A stretch of DNA of 64,000 nt from Paraburkholderia piptadeniae (lineage in GTDB: Bacteria; Pseudomonadota; Gammaproteobacteria; Burkholderiales; Burkholderiaceae), in the NCBI RefSeq assembly GCF_900007165.1, contig NZ_CYGY02000035.1, forward strand, positions 124,001 through 188,000, in the 5' to 3' direction. This document shows positions 55,376 through 63,272 of the stretch, one piece after another. The notes below the pieces were generated by a model that did not search any database, had not been told where the DNA came from, and saw only the letters and a program-made list of their open reading frames with translations. Both the position numbers and the translations under genes were made by a program. How positions within the stretch are numbered: position 1 is the stretch's first letter; each line of letters starts with the position of its first letter.

Positions 55376-56386
55376 TTACAGGAAACGATGGCCGAGCCAC
55401 CAGCCGGCCGCCGCGAGCACGGCCGACGCCGGAATCGTCAGCACCCATGCCCAGACGATATTGCCCGCCACGCCCCAGCGCACGGCCGACAGCTTCTGCG
55501 TCGCGCCGACGCCGACGATCGCGCCCGTGATCGTATGCGTGGTTGAAACGGGAATGCCGAGGAACGAAGCGAGAAACAGCGTGATCGCACCACCCGCCTC
55601 CGCGCAAAAGCCACCGACGGGCTTGAGCTTCGTGATCTTCTGGCCCATCGTCCGGACGATGCGCCAGCCGCCGAACAGCGTGCCGAGACCCATCGACAGA
55701 TAGCACGCGCCGATCACCCACAGCGGCGGCGCGTCGCCCGTCGCCGATGCGTAGCCCGTTGCGATCAGCAGCATCCAGATGATGCCGATCGTCTTCTGCG
55801 CGTCGTTGCCGCCGTGGCCGAGGCTGTAGAGCCCCGCCGACAGTAGCTGCAGACGGCGGAAACGCCGGTCGACCTTGCTGGGCGGCGTGCGGAAATAGAG
55901 CCACGACACCATCAGCATGAAGAACGAGCCGAGCACGAAGCCAAGCAGCGGCGACAAGATGATGAACGTGATGGTCTTGAGCAGCCCGTCCCAGTTGAGC
56001 GCGCCCCAGCCCGATTTCGCGAGCGCCGAGCCGACCAGCCCGCCGATCAGCGCGTGCGACGAACTCGACGGAATGCCGTAGTACCACGTGACGATGTTCC
56101 ACCCGATCGCGCCGACCAGCGCGCCGAACACGACGTAGTGATCGACGATCGCGGGATCGATCGTGCCCTTGCCGACCGTCTGCGCGACTTTCAGGTGAAA
56201 GATGAAATAGGCGATGACGTTGAACGCGGCCGCGAACGCGACGGCCTGTTGCGGTTTCAGCACGCCCGTCGAGACCACGGTGGCGATCGAGTTCGCCGCG
56301 TCGTGAAAGCCGTTCATGAAGTCGAAGACGAGCGCGACGACGACGAGCGTCGCGACCGCCCAGATGGCGAGTTGTATCGAATGCAT
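55376..56386 (-). CDS. pit: PiT-family inorganic phosphate transporter
   Basis: A 336-residue low-affinity phosphate:cation symporter. It shows the two PiT signatures, DFMNGFHDAANSIATVVST near the N-terminus and GGNDAQKTIGIIW in the second half, with about ten helices. It overlaps the DUF47 gene by one base (TAATG), so the two are coupled. The ATG at 56386 is fixed by this overlap. Confidence 0.95.
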   Translation of the reverse strand: MHSIQLAIWAVATLVVVALVFDFMNGFHDAANSIATVVSTGVLKPQQAVAFAAAFNVIAYFIFHLKVAQTVGKGTIDPAIVDHYVVFGALVGAIGWNIVTWYYGIPSSSSHALIGGLVGSALAKSGWGALNWDGLLKTITFIILSPLLGFVLGSFFMLMVSWLYFRTPPSKVDRRFRRLQLLSAGLYSLGHGGNDAQKTIGIIWMLLIATGYASATGDAPPLWVIGACYLSMGLGTLFGGWRIVRTMGQKITKLKPVGGFCAEAGGAITLFLASFLGIPVSTTHTITGAIVGVGATQKLSAVRWGVAGNIVWAWVLTIPASAVLAAAGWWLGHRFL

Positions 56387-57012
56387 TACGCGTTTTCCAG
56401 CACGATGCCTTCGATGATGTTCGCCACGTCCTCGCACTTGTCGGTGATCGACTCGAGCAACTCGTAGATCGCCTTCAGTTTGATCAGCGTCTTGACGTCG
56501 TCTTCTTCACGGAAAAGCTTCGACATCGCCGAGCGCAGCACGCGGTCGGCTTCCGATTCCAGACGGTCGATGTCTTCGCAGGCCTTCAGGATTTCGCGCG
56601 CCTGCTTCATGTCCGACAGCATGCCGACGGCCGCCTGCACGCGCTCGCAGGTCGCCGTCGAGATGTGTGCGAGCTGGCTCGCCTCCGACGTGACGGCCTG
56701 CACGTCATACAGCGAAATGGCCGTGGCGACGTCCTCCATCAGGTCGAGGATGTCGTCCATCGTGGTGATCAGCTTGTGAATCTCGTCGCGGTCGAGCGGC
56801 GTGATAAAAGTCTTATGGAGCAGATCGACGCATTCGTGCGTCAGTTTGTCGGCCGCTTTCTCGGCCGTCTGCACGTTTTGCTTGTGGATCTCGGCGTCGC
56901 CGAGGTTATCGATCAGGAGTTCGAGTTCCCGGCTACCCGAGACGATGTGCTTCGCGTGAGCGTTGAAAATTTCAAAAAATTTGCCCTCGGTGGGCATGAA
57001 TCGACCAAACAT
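56386..57012 (-). CDS. DUF47/PhoU-like phosphate transport accessory protein
   Basis: A 208-residue helical protein of the DUF47 (YkaA/Pit accessory) family, structurally similar to PhoU. It begins MFGRFMPTEGKFFEIFNAHA and contains D-rich helical repeats (HKLITTMDDILDLMEDVATAI). Such proteins are routinely paired with PiT transporters and are thought to control them; in Sinorhizobium the equivalent orfA-pit operon is repressed by PhoB. It is the first gene of the two-gene reverse operon. Confidence 0.93.
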   Translation of the reverse strand: MFGRFMPTEGKFFEIFNAHAKHIVSGSRELELLIDNLGDAEIHKQNVQTAEKAADKLTHECVDLLHKTFITPLDRDEIHKLITTMDDILDLMEDVATAISLYDVQAVTSEASQLAHISTATCERVQAAVGMLSDMKQAREILKACEDIDRLESEADRVLRSAMSKLFREEDDVKTLIKLKAIYELLESITDKCEDVANIIEGIVLENA

Positions 57013-57022
57013 TGGGTCCCCG

Positions 57023-57083
57023 GAAAGTGGTCACGGTGAGGCTGTCATAAAACGGCAATATTGTACCGTTAGGGACCACTTTC
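57023..57083 (-). promoter_or_regulatory. DUF47-pit promoter region with inverted repeats and PHO-box-like site
   Basis: A reverse -10-like TACAAT (57060-57065) is bracketed by perfect 10-bp inverted repeats GAAAGTGGTC (57023-57032) and GACCACTTTC (57074-57083). On the forward strand CTGTCAT-AAAA-CGGCAAT (57042-57059) has the 7-4-7 layout of a PHO box, first half perfect, second half 4/7. It lies just downstream of the presumed start, in the opposite orientation to transcription, fitting a repressor position. Confidence 0.45.
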
Positions 57084-57161
57084 GGTGCGGCGCGTCGCCG
57101 CGTTTTAGGCGCGCGCGCAACGGGAAGTGCAACCCGGTTTTCCCGCCCGCGCGAAGTTGTG

Positions 57162-58550
57162 CTACTCGCCGCCGTAGAAGTTCTGCGGACCCGCAAAATT
57201 GTCGAACTTCGTATATTGACCGTGGAACGTGAGCCGAACCGGGCCGATCGGACCGTTACGCTGCTTGCCGATGATGATCTCGGCGGTGCCCTTGTCGGGG
57301 CTGTCCGGGTTGTACACTTCGTCGCGGTAGATGAAGAGGATCACGTCCGCGTCCTGCTCGATTGCACCCGATTCGCGCAGGTCCGACATCACGGGGCGCT
57401 TGTTCGGACGCTGCTCCAGGCCGCGGTTCAACTGCGACAGTGCGACCACGGGCACGTCGAGCTCCTTCGCGAGGCTCTTCAGCGAACGCGAGATTTCCGA
57501 GATTTCGGTCGCGCGGTTTTCGCCCGTCGACGATCCGCTCATCAGCTGCAGGTAGTCGATGATGATCAGGCCGAGCTTGCCGCACTGGCGCGACAGACGC
57601 CGCGCGCGCGAGCGCAGTTCCATCGGATTCAGGCCGCCCGTTTCGTCGATGAAGATCTGCGCCTCGCTCATTTTCTGCACCGCGTGCGTGAGCTTCGGCC
57701 AGTCTTCGTCGGTCAGGCGCCCGGTCCGCATGCGATGCTGATCGAGCCGGCCGACCGAGCCGAGCATACGCATGATCAACTGCGTGCCCGGCATTTCCAT
57801 CGAGAACACCGCGACGGGCAGCCCGTACTCGACGGCCACGTATTCGCCGATGTTCATCGAAAACGCCGTCTTACCCATCGACGGACGCCCCGCCACGATG
57901 ATCAGTTCGCCGCCGTGCATGCCGGAGGTCATCCGGTCGAGATCGACGAAACCCGTCGGCGTACCCGTCACGTCGCTCGGATTCGCCGTGTGATACAGCG
58001 TGTCGATGCGCTCGACGACCTGCGTGAGCAGCGGCCCGATTTCCAGGAAGCCCTGCGTGCCGCGCGCGCCGTCTTCCGCGATCGAGAACACCTTCGATTC
58101 CGCCTCGTCCAGCAACTGGCGGACCTCCTTGCCTTGCGGGTTGAAGGCGTCGGCGGAAATCTCGTCCGCCACCGACACGAGCCGGCGCAGCACCGCGCGG
58201 TCGCGCACGATTTCGGCATAGCGACGGATGTTCGCGGCGCTTGGCGTGTTTTGCGCGAGCGCGTTCAGATACGCGAGCCCGCCGACCTCTTCCGCCTTGC
58301 CCGACGTGGTCAGCGCTTCATAGACGGTCACGACGTCGGCGGGACGCGTCGCCGCGATCAGCCGGCCGATGTGCTCGAAGATGATGCGGTGGTCGTAGCG
58401 GTAAAAGTCGCTTTGCGCGAGGAAGTCGGCGATGCGGTCCCATGCGCCGTTGTCGAGCAGCAGACCGCCCAAAACCGATTGCTCGGCCTCGATGGAATGG
58501 GGCGGGACTTTCAGCGACTCGAGTTGAGGATCTTTCGACGGTGCGTTCAT
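57162..58550 (-). CDS. dnaB: Replicative DNA helicase DnaB
   Basis: A 462-residue hexameric 5'-3' helicase. The N-terminal helicase-binding domain (PPHSIEAEQSVLGGLLLDNGAWD) precedes the RecA-fold core with Walker A GRPSMGKTAF, IIDYLQLM (Walker B) and SQLNRGLEQRPNKRP. No intein is present and the length matches E. coli (471). It is the final gene of the rpsF-priB-rpsR-rplI-dnaB array, but a terminator after rplI implies partly independent expression. Confidence 0.98.
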   Translation of the reverse strand: MNAPSKDPQLESLKVPPHSIEAEQSVLGGLLLDNGAWDRIADFLAQSDFYRYDHRIIFEHIGRLIAATRPADVVTVYEALTTSGKAEEVGGLAYLNALAQNTPSAANIRRYAEIVRDRAVLRRLVSVADEISADAFNPQGKEVRQLLDEAESKVFSIAEDGARGTQGFLEIGPLLTQVVERIDTLYHTANPSDVTGTPTGFVDLDRMTSGMHGGELIIVAGRPSMGKTAFSMNIGEYVAVEYGLPVAVFSMEMPGTQLIMRMLGSVGRLDQHRMRTGRLTDEDWPKLTHAVQKMSEAQIFIDETGGLNPMELRSRARRLSRQCGKLGLIIIDYLQLMSGSSTGENRATEISEISRSLKSLAKELDVPVVALSQLNRGLEQRPNKRPVMSDLRESGAIEQDADVILFIYRDEVYNPDSPDKGTAEIIIGKQRNGPIGPVRLTFHGQYTKFDNFAGPQNFYGGE

Positions 58551-58635
58551 GGGGTGGAATTATCAAGCAAATAGAGGACAGCGGCAAAGCGTTAGGCAGC
58601 GCAAGTACCCGGGCTCGTAAACAACGATTGCGGAC

Positions 58636-58675
58636 AATAAAAAAGGCAGAGGCCGGTTTCCCGGCCCCTGCCCTT
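58636..58675 (-). terminator. Intrinsic terminator after rplI
   Basis: On the reverse strand GGGCAGGGGCCGG pairs with CCGGCCTCTGCC across loop GAAA and is followed by TTTTTTATT. It lies about 50 bases after the rplI stop and before dnaB. Confidence 0.88.
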
Positions 58676-58724
58676 ATCGCCGGAAACTTCCCGGCGATCC
58701 CACATCCTTGTCTACGCGTGCAGC

Positions 58725-59177
58725 TTAGACGTGCTCGCCCAGCACCGACACCGTGACGTCGACGGTGACATCCGTGTGCAGCGAAACGTGCACGGGGTGG
58801 TCGCCCACCAGCTTCAGCGGGCCTTCCGGCAGACGCACTTGCGCCTTTTCCACGACGAAGCCTTGCTTGGTCAGCGCGTCGGCGATGTCGGCGTTCGTCA
58901 CCGAGCCGAACAGGCGGCCGTCGACACCAGCCTTCTGTGCGATCTGCAGCGTCAGCCCAGCCAGCTTTTCGCCTTGAGCCTGGGCAGCAGCCAGCTTTTC
59001 AGCAGCGCTCTTTTCCAGTTCCGCGCGGCGAACTTCGAATTCGGCGATCGCTTCCTTCGTTGCGCGGCGAGCCTTCTTGTTCGGGATCAGGAAGTTACGT
59101 GCATAGCCGTCCTTCACCTTGACGATGTCGCCCAGGTTGCCGACGTTCGCGACTTTTTCGAGAAGAATGATTTGCAT
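58725..59177 (-). CDS. rplI: 50S ribosomal protein L9
   Basis: A 150-residue L9: MQIILLEKVANVGNLGDIVKVKDGYARNFLIP is the canonical N-terminal domain, linked by a long helix (about 41-75) to the C-terminal RNA-binding domain. Located 27 bases after rpsR. Confidence 0.98.
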   Translation of the reverse strand: MQIILLEKVANVGNLGDIVKVKDGYARNFLIPNKKARRATKEAIAEFEVRRAELEKSAAEKLAAAQAQGEKLAGLTLQIAQKAGVDGRLFGSVTNADIADALTKQGFVVEKAQVRLPEGPLKLVGDHPVHVSLHTDVTVDVTVSVLGEHV

Positions 59178-59204
59178 TCGGATGCTCCTTATGGCGTCGT
59201 CGGG

Positions 59205-59480
59205 TTAGGCCTTGTGCTGGTCGGTGTACGGCATCAGCGCGAGGAAACGCGCGCGCTTGATAGCCGTGTCCAACTGGCGTTGATAGTGGGCCTTGGTACC
59301 CGTGAGACGCGCCGGCGTGATCTTGCCGTTTTCGCCGATGAAGTCCTTCAGCGTATCGATGTCCTTGTAGTCGATCTGTTCGACGCCAGCTGCCGTGAAG
59401 CGGCAGAACTTCTTGCGCTTGAAGAGCGGGTTTTGTTGCTGACGACGCTTGTCGAATTTCTTACCAGTGGGGCGGGCCAT
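59205..59480 (-). CDS. rpsR: 30S ribosomal protein S18
   Basis: A 91-residue S18, with a basic N-terminus (MARPTGKKFDKRRQQQNPLFKRKKFCRFTAAG), IDYKDIDTLKDFIGENGKITPARLTGTKAHYQRQLDTAIKRARFLAL. It lies two bases after priB, tightly coupled. Confidence 0.98.
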   Translation of the reverse strand: MARPTGKKFDKRRQQQNPLFKRKKFCRFTAAGVEQIDYKDIDTLKDFIGENGKITPARLTGTKAHYQRQLDTAIKRARFLALMPYTDQHKA

Positions 59481-59482
59481 GT

Positions 59483-59782
59483 TCAGTCCTTTCCAATGTC
59501 CTGCAATTCTGTGATGTGAAACACCAGAGTTCTCGCGTTGCGGCTTTTCTTCGCCAGGAAGCCGGTGAAGAGCGTATCGACGCCCATCTCAACCCGCTCC
59601 AGCTTGCCGCTCGCCTCGCCGGCCGCTACCGCCTGCATGGTCAGCTCAACGGTTCGGGCAATGCCCGCTTCGACGACCTGCGTGCGGTGTTGCAACGTAC
59701 AGCCTGCAATCGGAACGCCGGCGGGGGTGTACCGCACCGGTTCGCGTTCGACGACGCTTGCCGTGAGTTGCAGCCGATTCAT
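59483..59782 (-). CDS. priB: Primosomal replication protein N
   Basis: A 99-residue single OB-fold protein (MNRLQLTASVVEREPVRYTPAGVPIAGCTLQH ... EVGMGVDTLFTGFLAKKSRNARTLVFHI-like ending) that helps PriA restart replication forks and binds ssDNA. Its position between rpsF and rpsR is the conserved one for beta- and gamma-proteobacteria. Confidence 0.95.
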   Translation of the reverse strand: MNRLQLTASVVEREPVRYTPAGVPIAGCTLQHRTQVVEAGIARTVELTMQAVAAGEASGKLERVEMGVDTLFTGFLAKKSRNARTLVFHITELQDIGKD

Positions 59783-59847
59783 CGATTCCTTTTACGGACC
59801 TTGTTTGCGAAAACGGCGCGCGACTCTGATGGCTTAACGGTTCTGCT

Positions 59848-60222
59848 TTAAGCCTGCGCTTCGGTCGACTGCGCTGCAGCCGCCTTCTTGGCTTCTTCGC
59901 GCTGCACTTCCTTCATCATCGGCGACGGGCCGGTTTCGGCCTTCTTCATCTTGACGATGAGGTGACGCAGAACGGCGTCGTTGAACTTGAACGCGTGTTC
60001 CAGCTCGTCGAGCGTGGTCTGGTCGCATTCGATGTTCATGCAGACGTAGTGAGCCTTCGCGAGTTTCTCGATCATGTAGGCCAGCTGGCGACGGCCCCAG
60101 TCTTCGATGCGGTGGATCTGGCCACCGTGCGACGTGATCGTGGACTTGTAGCGCTCGATCATTGCGGGCACTTGCTCGCTCTGATCGGGGTGCACGATAA
60201 AGACGATTTCGTAATGACGCAT
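59848..60222 (-). CDS. rpsF: 30S ribosomal protein S6
   Basis: A 124-residue S6: MRHYEIVFIVHPDQSEQVPAMIERYKSTI, WGRRQLAYMIEKLAKAHYVCMNIECDQTTLDELEHAFKFNDAVLRHLIVKMKKAE, with an Ala/Glu/Gln C-terminal tail. The ATG at 60222 follows AAGGAG; the upstream in-frame extension is not coding-like. First gene of the ribosomal-replication operon. Confidence 0.98.
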   Translation of the reverse strand: MRHYEIVFIVHPDQSEQVPAMIERYKSTITSHGGQIHRIEDWGRRQLAYMIEKLAKAHYVCMNIECDQTTLDELEHAFKFNDAVLRHLIVKMKKAETGPSPMMKEVQREEAKKAAAAQSTEAQA

Positions 60223-60288
60223 TACACACTCCTTGTGGATTGAAGCCACCCGGGCGTCGGAACCGGTGTGGCAAGTGAGAAGCCGGAA

Positions 60289-60317
60289 ACTATAACCTGA
60301 ATCGACACTGTTTGCAA
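60289..60317 (-). promoter_or_regulatory. Sigma-70 promoter of the rpsF operon
   Basis: The reverse strand reads TTGCAA (60312-60317), 17 bases, TATAGT (60289-60294), a near-consensus pair giving a leader of about 60 nt before rpsF. Confidence 0.82.
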
Positions 60318-60429
60318 CACAAAACGTGCGCCGCACGGTCGATTCGGGCGTGTTTTCAAGGGCTTAGGGAATCGGGCAGTTCTCGGCTGCACGCTCAGTC
60401 GTCGCTCGACCGGCCCGCTCGGTCGTCGC

Positions 60430-61377
60430 TCAACTGCCCGGATACGGCGCGCCGGGCGCTTCCCCGCGCAGCCGCGCGCTCAGCGCGGCCTGCAGCGCCG
60501 TCAGCGATTCGGGTGCGGCGTCGGTGACGGCCCACCACATCATGCCATCGTCGCGCCAGCGGGCGAGCGCATACCCGTCGCGCACGAGCGCCGGGCCGGG
60601 CTTGCCCGCCGCCGGATCGTCCTCGGGAAACACATAGACGTCGATCACGTGCTTCGCGTGACGGTATGTGAGCACCGCCACCCGCCGATGCCCGACGTAG
60701 TCGAGCCGTCCGCCCGCCAGCGGAAACCCGCTCGCCGTCAGATCCTCGACGGGCGGCGCATAGTCGAGCTTGCCGTTGAACCACGGCTTCACCGTGTGCT
60801 GATCCGACGATACGACGTCGATGTCGTGCCCCGACAGTTGCGCGCGCACATGGCTCGCGACCAGTTGATCGACGAACGGCGCCGGTTCGCCCGCGCGATG
60901 CAGCGTCACCGCAATTCCTGCCGCGACGAGCGCGCACAGCGCGAGCGCGAGACCGCCGCGCCAAGCCGTGCCCGCGTGCCACCCGGCTGCGCTTCCGGCA
61001 CCGTTATCCGCCCCGCTGACACCGCCCTCGCCCGCCAGCGTCCCGAAGCCGCCGCCCTGCGGCAACCGCAGCCAGTCGAGCCAGCCTTTGCGGTGCCTCG
61101 CGCGCGGCTCGGTCTGCCCGTCGCTCGCGTGCGCCCGCCATTGCGGCTCGGCGACATCCACGGGAGGCAGCGCCGCCATGATCCTGGCGCGCAACTCGTC
61201 GGGCGCGCGGTGATAGGCCGCCGTGCGCACCGCGCCCTTCATCGCCCGCACCATTTCGCTTTCCCTCCGGCAAGCCTCGCAGCTTTCGATATGCCGCTGC
61301 ACGTCAAGCGATTGTGGCGGCGTGAGTTCATGGTCCGCATTCGCATCGAGAAGCGGCCGCGCTTCGTTACAGTCCAT
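60430..61377 (-). CDS. Anti-sigma factor with HxxxCxxC zinc motif and one membrane helix
   Basis: A 315-residue ZAS-type anti-sigma factor. The cytoplasmic N-terminus (MDCNEARPLLDANADHELTPPQ) carries His29-Cys33-Cys36 (HIESCEAC) with Cys3 as a likely extra ligand. A Gly-rich linker (about 105-135) leads to one membrane helix (about 141-159), followed by a 150-residue periplasmic domain. It would hold the adjacent ECF factor until an envelope signal arrives. Its ATG lies 11 bases inside the sigma gene, so translation is coupled. Confidence 0.9.
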   Translation of the reverse strand: MDCNEARPLLDANADHELTPPQSLDVQRHIESCEACRRESEMVRAMKGAVRTAAYHRAPDELRARIMAALPPVDVAEPQWRAHASDGQTEPRARHRKGWLDWLRLPQGGGFGTLAGEGGVSGADNGAGSAAGWHAGTAWRGGLALALCALVAAGIAVTLHRAGEPAPFVDQLVASHVRAQLSGHDIDVVSSDQHTVKPWFNGKLDYAPPVEDLTASGFPLAGGRLDYVGHRRVAVLTYRHAKHVIDVYVFPEDDPAAGKPGPALVRDGYALARWRDDGMMWWAVTDAAPESLTALQAALSARLRGEAPGAPYPGS

Positions 61378-62191
61378 CTGGCGCCTCCTTTGCGATTCCG
61401 CCGGGCAACGCGCCGGGGGTGCGCGGCAACCAGCGGCGTTCGGTTTTGCGTGGGCCGTCGGGTACGCCGCCGGAAGCTCCGCCTTGCGCCGGACCCGCCG
61501 GCTGAGCCGACGAGCGCACCGCGGGCCGCGCCCCCGGCACATCGCCTGCGCCGTCCGGCGCACGCCGCGCGCCGCCGTCGCGCTTGCCGCTCGCCGTCCG
61601 CGCGCTCCCCTGCGCAAGCAATGACGTCAACGCCGTCGCGAGCTTCCGCCGCCCTCGCGCGAGCCGCGACATCACGGTGCCCACAGGCAAGTCCGCAATC
61701 GTCGCGATCTCGCGGTAACTCAACTCCTCCAGTTCGCGCAAAATCAGCACCTCGCGATATTCGACGGGCAATTGCTCGAGCGCTTGATGCACGAGCCGAG
61801 TGTCCTCGTCGCGGAGCATCAGCGTTTCCGGATCGGGCGAACTCGCGCTCCAGCCTTCGAACGTCTCGTCGTCGAGGTTTTCGTCGAATTCGACCGTCGC
61901 GTGCACGCCCGAGCGCCGCCGCCATTCCGTGTACCAGGTGCGCCGCACGATCGCGAGCAGCCAGGGCCGCGCCGTCTCGCCGTGGAACGTGTCGAAGAAG
62001 CGAAACGCGCGCATGAACGCTTCCTGGACGACGTCGTCGGCGTCGTTCGGGTTGCCGCATAGCCAGCGCGCCAGGTTGTACGCGGCATCGAGATGCGGCA
62101 GCGCCATCTGCTGAAAGCGCAGACTGCGCGCCGCCTCGGCGCGCGCGTCACCGGCATCGCCCGCGGCAGCAGGTTTTCCCGTCTCAGTCAC
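61367..62191 (-). CDS. ECF-type RNA polymerase sigma factor
   Basis: A 274-residue extracytoplasmic-function sigma factor. Region 2 spans about 30-95 (AYNLARWLCGNPNDADDVVQEAFMRAF, RPWLLAIVRRTWYTEWRRR) and region 4 about 132-185 (LPVEYREVLILRELEELSYREIATIADLPVGTVMSRLARGRRKL). An unusual low-complexity Ala/Arg/Gly/Pro tail of about 85 residues follows. The GTG at 62191 is chosen because GGAGGAGATCG immediately precedes it. It is transcribed with its anti-sigma factor from a promoter matching that of the divergent metallophosphoesterase gene. Confidence 0.93.
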   Translation of the reverse strand: MTETGKPAAAGDAGDARAEAARSLRFQQMALPHLDAAYNLARWLCGNPNDADDVVQEAFMRAFRFFDTFHGETARPWLLAIVRRTWYTEWRRRSGVHATVEFDENLDDETFEGWSASSPDPETLMLRDEDTRLVHQALEQLPVEYREVLILRELEELSYREIATIADLPVGTVMSRLARGRRKLATALTSLLAQGSARTASGKRDGGARRAPDGAGDVPGARPAVRSSAQPAGPAQGGASGGVPDGPRKTERRWLPRTPGALPGGIAKEAPDGL

Positions 62192-62223
62192 CGATCTCCT
62201 CCAGGCTCGCCCAGACTTCACGG

Positions 62224-62258
62224 CTGCAATACCAGCCTTCAATCCAGTTTATTCCCGG
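62224..62258 (-). promoter_or_regulatory. ECF-type promoter of the sigma/anti-sigma operon
   Basis: The reverse strand reads CCGGGAATA (62250-62258), 16 bases, GGTATTGCAG (62224-62233). It is the same bipartite motif and spacing as the divergent promoter, with a 5' leader of about 25 nt to the GTG at 62191. Confidence 0.82.
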
Positions 62259-62285
62259 CTTTCGCACGCGCCGAAAAAAATGAAA

Positions 62286-62320
62286 CCGGGAATAGAAAGC
62301 GTGGCCTCGCGGTACTGCAG
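62286..62320 (+). promoter_or_regulatory. ECF-type promoter of the metallophosphoesterase/cupredoxin operon
   Basis: CCGGGAATA (62286-62294), 16 bases, GGTACTGCAG (62311-62320), 27 bases before the ATG at 62348. It differs from the divergent promoter at one base in the -10 block (C for T). Confidence 0.82.
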
Positions 62321-62347
62321 ACGAGTCCCTAACTCGCGAGGTTTCCC

Positions 62348-63259
62348 ATGAAGAACAGTCTGAAAGACCCAAACCGGCTGAAAGGCCTCAGCCGACGTGA
62401 TTTCCTGCGGCTTTCGGCCGTCGGCGGCGCCGCATTCGCGTCGGGGCTGCCCGGCTTCACCTACGGACGCGACGACGATTTCTACTTTGTCCAGCTTTCC
62501 GACGCCCACTGGGGTTTCGAAGGCCCTGCCGTCAACCCCGATCCGAAGGGCACGCTGCCCAAGGCGATCGCCGCCGTGAACGCGCTGCCCTCGCCGCCCG
62601 ATTTTGTGATCTTCACGGGCGACCTCACGCACACCACCGACGACACCGCCGTGCGCCACGAGCGCATGCGCCAGTTCCAGCAGATCGTCGCGCAACTAAA
62701 AGTGAAGCCGCTCTATCTGATGCCGGGCGAACACGACGCGAGCCTCGATGCGGGCGCCGCGTACAAGGAGCACTTCGGGCAAACGCACTACACGTTCGAT
62801 CACAAGGGCGTGCACTTCATCACGCTCGACAACGTGTCGGACCCGGCGGGCCGCGTCGGCGCGGAACAGATCGCGTGGCTCGCCGCCGATATCGACCGCC
62901 AGCCGCAGGATGCGCGCATCGTTCTCTTCACGCACCGGCCGCTCTTCGATCTCGCGCCGCAGTGGGACTGGGCGACGCGCGACGGCGCGCAGGTGATCGA
63001 CGTGCTGAGCCGGCGCAAGTACGTGACCGTGTTCTACGGGCACATCCATCAGGAGCATCACATGATGACGGGCGGCATTGCACATCACGCGGCGCGCTCG
63101 CTGATGTTCCCGCTGCCGCCCGCGATGTCGCAAGCGAAGAGGCTGCCCGTGCCGTGGGATGCGTCGGAACCGTATCGCGGGCTGGGCTGGCGGCGCGTGG
63201 AAGTGGCGCCGCAATCCGGCGCGCTCGCGCTCAACGAGATGCCCATCAGGACGACATAA
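62348..63259 (+). CDS. Tat-exported calcineurin-like metallophosphoesterase
   Basis: A 303-residue periplasmic metallophosphoesterase. The N-terminus has a twin-arginine signal (LSRRDFLRLSAVGGAAFASG). Metal motifs occur in order: SDAHWG (Asp52, His54), FTGDLTH (Asp92), PGEHD (127-130, Glu where most families have Asn), FTHRP and GHIHQ. The substrate is unknown (phosphodiesterase, phosphomonoesterase or nucleotide). It precedes the cupredoxin by 13 bases and is divergent from the ECF sigma gene whose promoter it shares. Confidence 0.9.
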   Translation: MKNSLKDPNRLKGLSRRDFLRLSAVGGAAFASGLPGFTYGRDDDFYFVQLSDAHWGFEGPAVNPDPKGTLPKAIAAVNALPSPPDFVIFTGDLTHTTDDTAVRHERMRQFQQIVAQLKVKPLYLMPGEHDASLDAGAAYKEHFGQTHYTFDHKGVHFITLDNVSDPAGRVGAEQIAWLAADIDRQPQDARIVLFTHRPLFDLAPQWDWATRDGAQVIDVLSRRKYVTVFYGHIHQEHHMMTGGIAHHAARSLMFPLPPAMSQAKRLPVPWDASEPYRGLGWRRVEVAPQSGALALNEMPIRTT

Positions 63260-63272
63260 AGAGGAGACCACC

